Source: Streptomyces flaveus (lineage in GTDB: Bacteria; Actinomycetota; Actinomycetes; Streptomycetales; Streptomycetaceae). From it: 39,934 bases of DNA. Shown piece after piece: positions 16,122 through 23,378 of the stretch. The notes under the pieces were generated by a model. That model saw only the letters and a list, made by a program, of their open reading frames with translations. It searched no databases and had not been told where the DNA came from. Made by a program: the position numbers and the translations under genes. Within the stretch, counting starts at the first letter, position 1. Every line of letters starts with the position of its first letter. The stretch spans positions 37,148 to 77,081 of the forward strand of contig NZ_BMPQ01000024.1 of NCBI RefSeq assembly GCF_014647675.1, in the 5' to 3' direction.

Positions 16122-16787
16122 GTGTCCGTTCTCCTCGAGCAGCCCGCAAGCCTGGTCGCCTATCGCCCGAACAAGCCCACCGCGATGGTGGTCGTGGCCG
16201 ACCAGCGCGTGCGCTCCACCGTCACCCGCCACCTGTGGGCTCTCGGAGTGCGCGACGTGATCGAGGCCTCGTCCGTCGCGGAGGCTCGTCCTCGCATCGG
16301 CAACCCACGCGACATCTGCGTCGCGGAAGTCCATCTGCCGGACGGCTCCGGCCTCACCCTCCTCTCCGAAACCCGAGCCGCGGGCTGGCCCAACGGCCTG
16401 GCCCTCTCCGCCGCCGACGACATCAGCGCCGTACGCAACGCCCTGGCGGGCGGCGTGAAGGGGTACGTCGTCACCGGTACGCGTACGAACATCGGACTCC
16501 CCACCCGCCCCGGCGTCGCCCCCATCGGCTCGGCCGCCGCCGCCCGCATGCATCGCCGCCACCCGGGTGCCCCGAGCCACCCGGGCGGCTACCGCGAACT
16601 GTCCGGCCGCGAGGTCGAGGTGCTCCGGCTGGTGGCGGAGGGCCAGTCGAACAAGGCCATCGGCGTCTCGATGGGCCTGTCCGCCCTGACCGTCAAGAGC
16701 CACCTCGCACGCATCGCCCGCAAGCTCGGCACGGGCGACCGCGCCGGCATGGTGGCGGTGGCCCTGCGCACCGGCATCATCCACTGA
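16122..16787 (+). CDS. atypical orphan response regulator, LuxR-type HTH
   Basis: 221 residues. A receiver-like domain (about 20-135) is joined to a LuxR/FixJ helix-turn-helix (about 155-221: LSGREVEVLRLVAEGQSNKA, then ALTVKSHLARIARKLG). The receiver lacks phosphorylation chemistry. The position of the phospho-acceptor Asp is Glu69 (CVAEVHLPDGSG), only one acidic residue of the usual pair remains (Asp27 in VVVADQRV), and the conserved Lys is Thr118 (GYVVTGTR). It should therefore act without phosphorylation, perhaps locked on or controlled by a ligand or dosage. The start is GTG at 16122, with AGGAGG four bases upstream. No kinase gene is adjacent. The position matches, from memory, SCO6029 of S. 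coelicolor. Confidence 0.93.
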   Translation: MSVLLEQPASLVAYRPNKPTAMVVVADQRVRSTVTRHLWALGVRDVIEASSVAEARPRIGNPRDICVAEVHLPDGSGLTLLSETRAAGWPNGLALSAADDISAVRNALAGGVKGYVVTGTRTNIGLPTRPGVAPIGSAAAARMHRRHPGAPSHPGGYRELSGREVEVLRLVAEGQSNKAIGVSMGLSALTVKSHLARIARKLGTGDRAGMVAVALRTGIIH

Positions 16788-16809
16788 GCCAACTGCTTCA
16801 CACCTCTCG

Positions 16810-16845
16810 GACGCCCGTCGATGGAACGTTTCGTCGACGGGCGTC
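16810..16845. terminator. bidirectional terminator hairpin
   Basis: GACGCCCGTCGA and TCGACGGGCGTC form a perfect 12-bp stem with a 12-base loop. It lies between the convergent ends of the orphan regulator (stop 16787) and the aldo/keto reductase (stop 16884). Confidence 0.75.
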
Positions 16846-16883
16846 GTGCATGTCCCCGACGACGCCGCCCTCGGGAGCTTCGA

Positions 16884-17903
16884 TCAGCGGCGGCGCAGTG
16901 ACGGGTCGAGCAGCGCGGGCGGAGTGTCGTACTTCTCGTGCGCGGCGAGGTCGGTGCCGGGGGCGACGATGGCGTCGATCGCGTCGAGTACGTCGGCGGA
17001 GAGCACGGTGTCCGCGGCGGCGAGCTGTGAGTGCAGGTGGTCGAGCGTGCGGGGGCCGATGAGCGCGCTGGTCACGGCCGGATGCGCGGTCACGAAACCG
17101 AGCGCGAGCTGGATCAGGGTCAGCCCGGCCTCGTCGGCGACCTTGGCCAGCTGCTCGACGGCGTCGAGCCTGGCCCGGTTGACGGGGACGGCGGTGTCGA
17201 AGCGTTGCGGCATGAACGTGGAGCGGCTGGTGGCGATCTCCTGGCCCTCGCGGATCGCGCCCGACAGCCAGCCCGAGGCCAGCGGGCTCCACACCAGCAC
17301 TCCGAGCCCGTACTCCTCGGTCACGGGCAGGACGTGGGTCTCGATGCCGCGCTGCAGGATCGAGTAGCTGGGCTGTTCGGTGACGTATCGGCTCAGGTGA
17401 TGCTCGCGGGCGGCCCACTGGGCTTGCACGATGCGGTGGGCGGGGAAGGTCGAGGAGCCGAAGTAGCGGATCTTTCCCGCGCGTTGCAGGTCGGTCAGAG
17501 CCGACAGCGTCTCCTCGTCGCCGGCGCTCGGGTCCCACCGGTGGATCTGGTAGAGATCGACGTGGTCGACGCCGAGGCGGCGCAGGCTGTTGTCCAGCGC
17601 GGTGACCAGCCAGCGGCGTGAGCCGCCCCGGTGGTTGCGCTCGTCGCCCATCGGCATGCTCGCCTTCGTGGCCAGCACGATGTCGTCGCGGCGGCCGGCG
17701 ACGGCCTTGCCGACCATCTCTTCCGACTCACCGTCGCTGTACATGTCGGCGGTGTCGATGAGGTTGATGCCGCCCTCGAGGGCGGCGTCGACGAGGGCGG
17801 TGGCCTCGTCCTGGGTGGTGCGGCCGATCTTGCCGAAGTTCATCGCGCCGAGTGCGAGGGAGCTGACCTGCACACCGGTGCGGCCCAAGGTGCGGTACTG
17901 CAT
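16884..17903 (-). CDS. aldo/keto reductase
   Basis: 339-residue NADPH-dependent oxidoreductase with the (beta/alpha)8 AKR fold. The catalytic tetrad is in place: Asp50 and Tyr55 (IDTADMY), Lys80 (LATKAS) and His121 (YQIHRWD). The N-terminal MQYRTLGRTGVQVSSLALGA and the WSPLASGWL segment are typical of the bacterial aldehyde/ketone reductase branch. The start is ATG at 17903, preceded by GGAGGA. It diverges from a TetR gene; two identical-architecture palindromes lie between them, so TetR probably represses both. The substrate is unknown; a TetR-sensed toxic carbonyl compound is a reasonable guess. Confidence 0.93.
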   Translation of the reverse strand: MQYRTLGRTGVQVSSLALGAMNFGKIGRTTQDEATALVDAALEGGINLIDTADMYSDGESEEMVGKAVAGRRDDIVLATKASMPMGDERNHRGGSRRWLVTALDNSLRRLGVDHVDLYQIHRWDPSAGDEETLSALTDLQRAGKIRYFGSSTFPAHRIVQAQWAAREHHLSRYVTEQPSYSILQRGIETHVLPVTEEYGLGVLVWSPLASGWLSGAIREGQEIATSRSTFMPQRFDTAVPVNRARLDAVEQLAKVADEAGLTLIQLALGFVTAHPAVTSALIGPRTLDHLHSQLAAADTVLSADVLDAIDAIVAPGTDLAAHEKYDTPPALLDPSLRRR

Positions 17904-18008
17904 GACCGTGTTCCTCCATTACGGAATGACGGGTGGAGCGTGGTGGCCATGCACGGCTTGGCAATGCATGGCTTGGTTGCCGGGCCCTGCTCTGACATCA
18001 TGAGCAAA

Positions 18009-18056
18009 CGGAACGATGTTCCGGAACAACAGAAACGATACGGAACGCCGTTCCGT
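18009..18056. promoter_or_regulatory. pair of TetR operators, CGGAAC-N3-GTTCCG
   Basis: Site 1 is CGGAAC-GAT-GTTCCG (18009-18023). Site 2 is ACGGAAC-GCC-GTTCCGT (18040-18056). Both have the same half-site and 3-base spacer, with centres 32 bases (about three turns) apart, in the gap between the divergent reductase and tetR genes. A further perfect palindrome TGTTCCGGAACA (18017-18028) overlaps site 1. Confidence 0.75.
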
Positions 18057-18058
18057 TT

Positions 18059-18088
18059 GGCAAGCGCGGCAGTGGCAAGCACGGCAGT
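18059..18088 (+). repeat. two tandem 15-base repeats in the tetR leader
   Basis: GGCAAGCGCGGCAGT (18059-18073) is followed directly by GGCAAGCACGGCAGT (18074-18088), one mismatch. They end 15 bases before the tetR start codon, next to its ribosome site. Confidence 0.6.
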
Positions 18089-18103
18089 GGAGGGAGCGGC
18101 GCG

Positions 18104-18706
18104 GTGAACGACAGCGACGAGGGCACGGGGGACGCAGCCCAGGCCAAGGCCCCGTCCAAGCGGAAGGACGCCCGGCGCAACAAGGAGGCTCTGCTCGACG
18201 CGGCCGCCTCGGTCTTCGTCACGTCAGGGGTGGAGGCACCCGTACGCGACATCGCGGCCAAGGCCGGCGTCGGCCTCGGCACGATCTACCGGCACTTCCC
18301 GACGCGAGCGGACCTCATCATCGCCGTCTACCGGCACCAGGTCGACGCCTGCGCCGAGGCCGGGCCGGCCCTGCTGGCGACCAGCGCGACCCCGCACGCC
18401 GCACTGGGCCAGTGGATCAACCAGTTCGTCGACTTCCTGGTCACCAAGCACGGACTCGCCGCCGTGCTGCAGTCCGACAACGCCGGCTTCGAGGCGCTGC
18501 ACGCCTACTTCCTCGACCGCCTCGTACCCGTCTGCGCCCACCTGCTCGAAGCCGCGGCCGACGCCGGCGAGATCCGCTCCGACCTCGAGGCCTACGAGCT
18601 CATGCGCGGCGTCGGGAACCTCTGCATCGGTGCGGACAGCGACCCCGACTACGACGCACGCCGGCTGGTCGAGCTCCTCATCGCGGGACTGCGCCGACCG
18701 AACTGA
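18104..18706 (+). CDS. TetR-family transcriptional repressor
   Basis: 200 residues. The N-terminal DNA-binding domain spans about 23-75 (ALLDAAASVFVTSGVEAPVR, then DIAAKAGVGLGTIYRHFPTR). The C-terminal ligand and dimer domain contains WINQFVDFLVTKHGLAAVLQ, as in TetR proteins that control reductases and efflux genes. The start is GTG at 18104 with GGAGGGAG seven bases upstream. It diverges from the aldo/keto reductase, with two CGGAAC-N3-GTTCCG sites between. Autoregulation and repression of the reductase are therefore likely. The inducer is unknown. Confidence 0.93.
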   Translation: MNDSDEGTGDAAQAKAPSKRKDARRNKEALLDAAASVFVTSGVEAPVRDIAAKAGVGLGTIYRHFPTRADLIIAVYRHQVDACAEAGPALLATSATPHAALGQWINQFVDFLVTKHGLAAVLQSDNAGFEALHAYFLDRLVPVCAHLLEAAADAGEIRSDLEAYELMRGVGNLCIGADSDPDYDARRLVELLIAGLRRPN

Positions 18707-18747
18707 CATGCCCGTCACAAGTACCGGAAACCCATGAGCAGCACCGG

Positions 18748-18765
18748 GACCGGTTTTGGCCGGTC
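18748..18765 (+). terminator. possible terminator after tetR
   Basis: GACCGG-TTTTGG-CCGGTC is a 6-bp perfect stem 42 bases past the tetR stop and upstream of the RNase D promoter. It is short, so only suggestive. Confidence 0.3.
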
Positions 18766-18813
18766 AGACCATGCGTCGATCGACGGTGCGGGTCAGGCGA
18801 TGGCCCTTACAGA

Positions 18814-18826
18814 TACCCTTGACACG
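18814..18826 (+). promoter_or_regulatory. leaderless -10 element of the RNase D gene
   Basis: TACCCT (TANNNT) ends six bases before GTG 18826, and no ribosome site is present. Transcription would begin at or next to the start codon. Confidence 0.4.
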
Positions 18827-20121
18827 TGACCGACGCCCAAGAGACCGCAGCAGACACATCACTGCGAACCACCGGAGGCGCCCCTCCGGACGACGGCGGA
18901 TCCTCTGAAGCAGAGGTGCCGATTCCGTTGCTGGAGCCCCGGGACGGGATTCCGCCCGTGATCGCCGACGAGGCGTCGCTCGCCGAGGTGATCGCCGCGT
19001 TCGCCGCGGGCAGCGGTCCCGTCGCCGTCGACGCCGAGCGCGCTTCCGGTTACCGGTACGGCCAGCGGGCCTACCTCGTGCAGTTGCGCCGCGAAGGTGC
19101 GGGCAGCGCGCTCATCGACCCCGTCGCGTGTCCCGATCTGTCGGGGCTCGGCGAGGCGCTGGCCGGTGCGGAGTGGGTGCTGCACGCCGCCACGCAGGAT
19201 CTGCCGTGTCTGCGCGAAATAGGCATGGTCCCCAGCCGCCTCTTCGACACCGAGCTGGCCGGCCGGCTCGCCGGGTTCCCGCGCGTCGGCCTCGGCGCGA
19301 TGGTCGAGGGCGTCCTGGGCTTCGTACTCGAGAAGGGGCACTCCGCGGTCGACTGGTCGACGCGTCCGCTGCCCGAGCCGTGGCTGCGTTATGCCGCGCT
19401 CGATGTGGAGCTGCTCGTGGACCTCAGGGACGCGTTGGAGAAGGAGCTCGACCGGCAGGGCAAGCTGGGGTGGGCCCAGCAGGAGTTCGACGCGATCGCC
19501 TCGGCGCCCGCGCCCGAGCCGCGCAGGGATCCGTGGCGGCGTACGTCCGGAATGCACAAGGTGCGCCGACGGCGGCAGATGGCGGTCGTACGAGAGTTGT
19601 GGCAGGCCAGGGACAAGGTCGCGCGGCGCCGGGACATCTCGCCGGGCAAGGTGCTCGGCGACGCGGCGATCGTCGAGGCCGCCCTCTCCCTGCCGGTCAA
19701 CGTGCAGGCGCTCGCCGCGCTGAACGGCTTCGGGCACCGCATGGGCCGGCGTCAGCTGGAGCAGTGGCAGTCGGCCGTGGACCGCGCGAAGGCGCTGCCG
19801 GACCACGAACTGCCGCAGCCGGGGCAGCCGATCACCGGTCCCCCGCCGCCGCGCGCCTGGGCCGAGAAGGACCCGGTGGCCGCGGCCCGGCTGGTCGCCG
19901 CGCGGGCGGCGGTGTCGGCGCTGGCGGAGACCCTGACCATGCCTCAGGAGAACCTGATCACCCCGGACACCGTGCGCCGTGTGTGCTGGGAGCCGCCTGC
20001 CGAAGTGAACGCCGAGTCCGTCGCGGCCGCGCTCGCCGGGTACGGGGCGCGGCCGTGGCAGGTCGAGCAGGTGACCCCGGTGCTGCTGCCGGCGCTCATC
20101 ATTTCGTCGCGCCCCGAGTGA
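18826..20121 (+). CDS. rnd: ribonuclease D (DEDDy exonuclease with HRDC domain)
   Basis: 431 residues. It is a 3'-5' exoribonuclease that trims structured RNA ends. The DEDDy motifs are AVDAERASGYRYGQRAYLVQ (Asp69, Glu71), HAATQDLPCLREIG (Asp of motif II) and LRYAALDVELLVDL (YxxxD of motif III). An HRDC nucleic-acid-binding domain follows at about 245-325 (RRRQMAVVRELWQARDK, then KVLGDAAIVEAALSLP). The first 40 residues are acidic and low complexity. The gene appears leaderless. Its end overlaps the convergent permease gene by 23 bases, leaving no room for a terminator between them. Confidence 0.93.
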   Translation: MTDAQETAADTSLRTTGGAPPDDGGSSEAEVPIPLLEPRDGIPPVIADEASLAEVIAAFAAGSGPVAVDAERASGYRYGQRAYLVQLRREGAGSALIDPVACPDLSGLGEALAGAEWVLHAATQDLPCLREIGMVPSRLFDTELAGRLAGFPRVGLGAMVEGVLGFVLEKGHSAVDWSTRPLPEPWLRYAALDVELLVDLRDALEKELDRQGKLGWAQQEFDAIASAPAPEPRRDPWRRTSGMHKVRRRRQMAVVRELWQARDKVARRRDISPGKVLGDAAIVEAALSLPVNVQALAALNGFGHRMGRRQLEQWQSAVDRAKALPDHELPQPGQPITGPPPPRAWAEKDPVAAARLVAARAAVSALAETLTMPQENLITPDTVRRVCWEPPAEVNAESVAAALAGYGARPWQVEQVTPVLLPALIISSRPE

Positions 20122-20947
20122 AGCCGTTGTAGATGTAGCGCTGGAGGAACAGGAAGACGACGAGCGTCGGGAGAATGACGAGGACCGCACCGGCCGAGAT
20201 GTTCTCCCAATGCGCTCCGAACGGCCCCTTGAAGCGGAACAGCGACGTCGAGATCACGCCAAGCTCTTCGGACGGCATGTACAGGAACGGGATGTAGAAG
20301 TCGTTGTAGACCGTGATCCCCTTGACGATCACCACCGTCGCGATCGCGGGCTTCAGCAGCGGGAAGATGATCTTCCGGTAAATGGTGAAGGCGTTCGCGC
20401 CGTCCAGTCGTGCCGACTCGTCCAGGGAGATGGGGATCGAGCGGACGAACTGCAGGAAGATGTAGATCGAGACAATGTCGGTGCCCATGTAGAGGGCGAT
20501 CGGCGCCCAGCGGGTGTCGAACATGCCGAAGCTGTCGACGATCTGGAAGGTCGCGACCTGAGTCGTCACCCCGGGGACGAGTGTGGCGACCAGGAACAGC
20601 GCGACCACCAGCTTCCTGAAACGGAAGGTGAAGCGGTCGATCGCGTACGCCGCCATCGAGCCGATGATCACCGTGCCGGTGATGGCGAAGAGCAGGATGA
20701 ACGCGGTGTTCCCGAACGCCGCGAGCATCTGGCCATCCTGAAAGGCCGTCACGTAATTCTCGAAGTTCAGCAGGTTGTCGGGCAGTTGGAGCGCGCCGCT
20801 GTCGTTCGCCATCTCCTGTGAGGACTTGAGGGAGGTCAGGAGGACCACGAGGAGCGGCAGCAGGACGACGACACTGGCGACGACCAGGGACAGATACGTG
20901 AGCGTGCGGGCGAGGCCCCGGCGGGTCGTCAGAGATCCACTGGTCAT
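20099..20947 (-). CDS. carbohydrate ABC transporter permease (MalG-type)
   Basis: 282 residues with six predicted membrane helices, the inner-membrane subunit of a CUT1 sugar importer. The cytoplasmic EAA loop that docks the ATPase is SARLDGANAFTIYRKIIFPL. The start is ATG at 20947, which overlaps the previous permease's stop (ATGA), so translation is coupled. It is the last gene of a binding protein-permease-permease operon that has no ATPase gene. In Streptomyces such importers usually share the MsiK ATPase encoded elsewhere. The beta-mannosidase gene divergent from the operon points to manno-oligosaccharides as substrate. Confidence 0.93.
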   Translation of the reverse strand: MTSGSLTTRRGLARTLTYLSLVVASVVVLLPLLVVLLTSLKSSQEMANDSGALQLPDNLLNFENYVTAFQDGQMLAAFGNTAFILLFAITGTVIIGSMAAYAIDRFTFRFRKLVVALFLVATLVPGVTTQVATFQIVDSFGMFDTRWAPIALYMGTDIVSIYIFLQFVRSIPISLDESARLDGANAFTIYRKIIFPLLKPAIATVVIVKGITVYNDFYIPFLYMPSEELGVISTSLFRFKGPFGAHWENISAGAVLVILPTLVVFLFLQRYIYNGFTRGATK

Positions 20948-21888
20948 ACGAGATCCACCTTCTCGTCCGGGACGAGGCGCCGCTGCACCCACGTCACCGC
21001 CAGGATGATCAGCAACAGCACGACCGCCGCCGCCGAGGCGAGACCCGTTTTGTTGAACTGGAAGGCCAGCTTCACCGTCTGGATCACAAAGGTCTCGGTG
21101 CCGGTGGCGCCGCCGGTCATGATGTACGGGATCTCGAAGACCGAGAGTGACCCGGAGATCGAGAGGATCACGCTCAGGCTGAGTATGGGCCGGATGCCGG
21201 GCGCGATGATGTGCCGGAACTGCTGCCAGCGGTTCGCGCCGTCCAGCTCGGCCGCCTCGTACAGCTCCCCGGGGATGGACTGGATCGCGCCGAGGAAGAG
21301 TACGAAGTTCAGGCCCATGTAGCGCCAGACGGAGACCCCGGCCAGCGAGACGTTCGCCGACGTGGACGTGCCCAACCAGGCCTTGTCGGACTCGACGCCG
21401 AACAGCCGCAGCACCGAGTCCAGGGTGCCGCCGTCCTGGAAGAAGTAGAGGAAGACGAAACCGATCGCGACCCCGTTGATCAGATACGGGAAGAAGAGCA
21501 CGCCCTTGAAGAAGTTCCGGAAGCGGACGTTGAAGCTCAGGATCGTCGCGAAGTAGAGCGCGGCGGCGATCTGGACCACCGAGGCGGCGAGGTAGTAGCC
21601 GCTGACGAAGAAGACCTCGAACAGCTCGGGACGGGTGAAGAGTTCGACGTAGTTGTCGGCGCCCGTGTAGCTGAGTTCAGGGCTCACGCCGTCCCAGTCG
21701 GTGAAGCTGTACGCGACCATGTTGGCGACCGGCGCGTACGTGAAGGTGATCAGCAGGACCAGCGGGGCGGCCAGGAAGAGCCAGGGCGTGAGGCCCCGCC
21801 ACAGGCGGACCTTGCGCGGGGCCGCGGACTTGGGGGCGGGTGGCGCGGCCTGCTTCGGCCGCGCCACCTTCTCGGTCGTGTCCGTCAT
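20944..21888 (-). CDS. carbohydrate ABC transporter permease (MalF-type)
   Basis: 314 residues. A cytoplasmic Ala/Pro/Lys-rich N terminus of about 30 residues is followed by six membrane helices. The EAA loop is AAELDGANRWQQFRHIIAPG. It pairs with the MalG-type subunit downstream to form the import channel. The start is ATG at 21888, overlapping the TGA of the binding-protein gene by one base (TGATG); the longer open frame upstream runs in another frame of the binding-protein gene and is not real. Confidence 0.93.
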   Translation of the reverse strand: MTDTTEKVARPKQAAPPAPKSAAPRKVRLWRGLTPWLFLAAPLVLLITFTYAPVANMVAYSFTDWDGVSPELSYTGADNYVELFTRPELFEVFFVSGYYLAASVVQIAAALYFATILSFNVRFRNFFKGVLFFPYLINGVAIGFVFLYFFQDGGTLDSVLRLFGVESDKAWLGTSTSANVSLAGVSVWRYMGLNFVLFLGAIQSIPGELYEAAELDGANRWQQFRHIIAPGIRPILSLSVILSISGSLSVFEIPYIMTGGATGTETFVIQTVKLAFQFNKTGLASAAAVVLLLIILAVTWVQRRLVPDEKVDLV

Positions 21889-23216
21889 CACGACCCCGCG
21901 GTCTTCGCCGCCTCGGTCCAGCGCTTGCCGAGATCGTCCAGGAAGCCGTCGAGGCTGCCGTCCTTGGCGCCGCGTGCGAGGTCGACGAGGTCCTGGCGGT
22001 AGTCGGGCTTGTAGATGCCGACCTCCGACTGGTTGTCGATCTCCTTGACCGCCGCGCCCTGCGCGTCGTCGAGCTCCATGAGCTTCACGTCGGCGGCCTC
22101 GTACGGCTTCAGTACGTCGGGCAGCGGGGCGCCCTTGACCGGCGAGAGGGCGAGGTTGTCGTCCGCGTAACCGGACTTGTCGGTGAACCAGTCGATCCAG
22201 GCGCGGGCCGCTTCCTTGTGGTCGGAGTTGATGTTGACGGCCTGGTTGTAGTCGGGCGACATGGTCGCGCAGAACTTTCCGTCCACCTGGGCCGGGAAGG
22301 GCATGAAGCCGATGTCGTCGGGGTTGCTGCCGGCCTCCTTCGCCGCCGCCTGGAACTGGATGACCGCCCAGGAGCCGAGCCACATCGTGGCGATCTCGCC
22401 CTTCACCAACTTGGGCTTGGATCCTTCCCAGTTGGTGGTCGTCGGGTCCTTCTCGATGAGCCCTTCGCGCACGATGTCGTGCAGCAGCGTGTCGCCGACG
22501 CGCAGATCGGCGCCCTTCGCCCACGGGTTGCCCTCCGCGAGCCGTGTGGTCGCCTGCTCGTCGCAGCTCACCGAGCCGTTGATGTACGTCCACTGGGTCA
22601 GCGGCCACATGTCTTTGAAGTTCGTGTAGTACGGCACCGCGTCGGTCTTGGACTTGACGGCCTTGAGTCCGGCGATGAACTCGGCGGGCGTGGTGGGCCA
22701 GTCGGTGATCCCGGCCTCCTCCCAGACCCGCTTGTTGTAGAGGAATCCGGGGACCGCACCCATCGGAGACTGCCCGTAGACCTTGTCGTCGACCGTGGTG
22801 AAGTCGGTGAAGAGGTACTTCTTGCTGCGCTCGGCCTCCGTGCCGAGCGAGGCGAAGAACTTGGGGTAGTCGTTCTTCTTGATCACGCCGGGGATCATCA
22901 GGACGTCGCCGTAGTTCTCCGTGTTCATACGGATCTTGACCTCGCCCTCGTAGTCCGTGAGGGCCTCGAACTCCACCTTGACCTTCGGATAGGTCTTGTT
23001 GAACTCGGCGGCGTACTTCTTCATCGTGCCGTCCTGCACGAGGTCCGTCCGGTGGGTGAGGACCTTGATCGTGCCGGAGACCTTGTCCGGGTCGTCGGCG
23101 GCCTTGGCGTCCTCGCCCTGCGACGCGCCTCCGCTTCCGGTGCAGCCCGCGGCCAGCAGCACGGCGGCGAGAAGCGTTCCGGCGAGTGTCGTGCGGTGGG
23201 TCGTGCGGCGGTTCAT
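21888..23216 (-). CDS. sugar-binding lipoprotein of an ABC importer
   Basis: 442 residues, an extracytoplasmic solute-binding protein of the CUT1 class. The lipoprotein signal ends in LLAAGC with lipidated Cys25. The mature part shows binding-protein segments such as KVSGTIKVLTHRTDLVQDGT, TVDDKVYGQSPMGAVPGFLY and NKRVWEEAGI. The start chosen is ATG 23216 with GGAG nine bases upstream; GTG 23222 would be too close to that site. It is the first gene of the three-gene transporter operon, divergent from the beta-mannosidase. A mannoside ligand is inferred from that context only. Confidence 0.92.
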   Translation of the reverse strand: MNRRTTHRTTLAGTLLAAVLLAAGCTGSGGASQGEDAKAADDPDKVSGTIKVLTHRTDLVQDGTMKKYAAEFNKTYPKVKVEFEALTDYEGEVKIRMNTENYGDVLMIPGVIKKNDYPKFFASLGTEAERSKKYLFTDFTTVDDKVYGQSPMGAVPGFLYNKRVWEEAGITDWPTTPAEFIAGLKAVKSKTDAVPYYTNFKDMWPLTQWTYINGSVSCDEQATTRLAEGNPWAKGADLRVGDTLLHDIVREGLIEKDPTTTNWEGSKPKLVKGEIATMWLGSWAVIQFQAAAKEAGSNPDDIGFMPFPAQVDGKFCATMSPDYNQAVNINSDHKEAARAWIDWFTDKSGYADDNLALSPVKGAPLPDVLKPYEAADVKLMELDDAQGAAVKEIDNQSEVGIYKPDYRQDLVDLARGAKDGSLDGFLDDLGKRWTEAAKTAGS

Positions 23217-23286
23217 CTGCACCAGCTCCGTTCAGGGACGGATGAGCACGAGTCGGTTGGCTGGTTCCGCACTCTGACAGTGGTTA

Positions 23287-23324
23287 CTGAACCGGTAAAG
23301 TCCCAATTCCGCCAACGATGTCAA
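23287..23324 (-). promoter_or_regulatory. candidate promoter and LacI-type operator of the transporter operon
   Basis: On the minus strand TTGACA (23324-23319) is followed after 16 bases by GACTTT (23302-23297). The latter overlaps an ACCGGT-centred partial palindrome (CTGAACCGGTAAAG, 23287-23300). A repressor bound there would cover the -10. The LacI-family gene at 25775 is the likely regulator. The palindrome is imperfect, so the operator call is tentative. Confidence 0.35.
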
Positions 23325-23378
23325 AATGTTTCGCGGGCCCGTCGCCCACTGGCCTATATCGGTTTAGGGAGTACGCGC

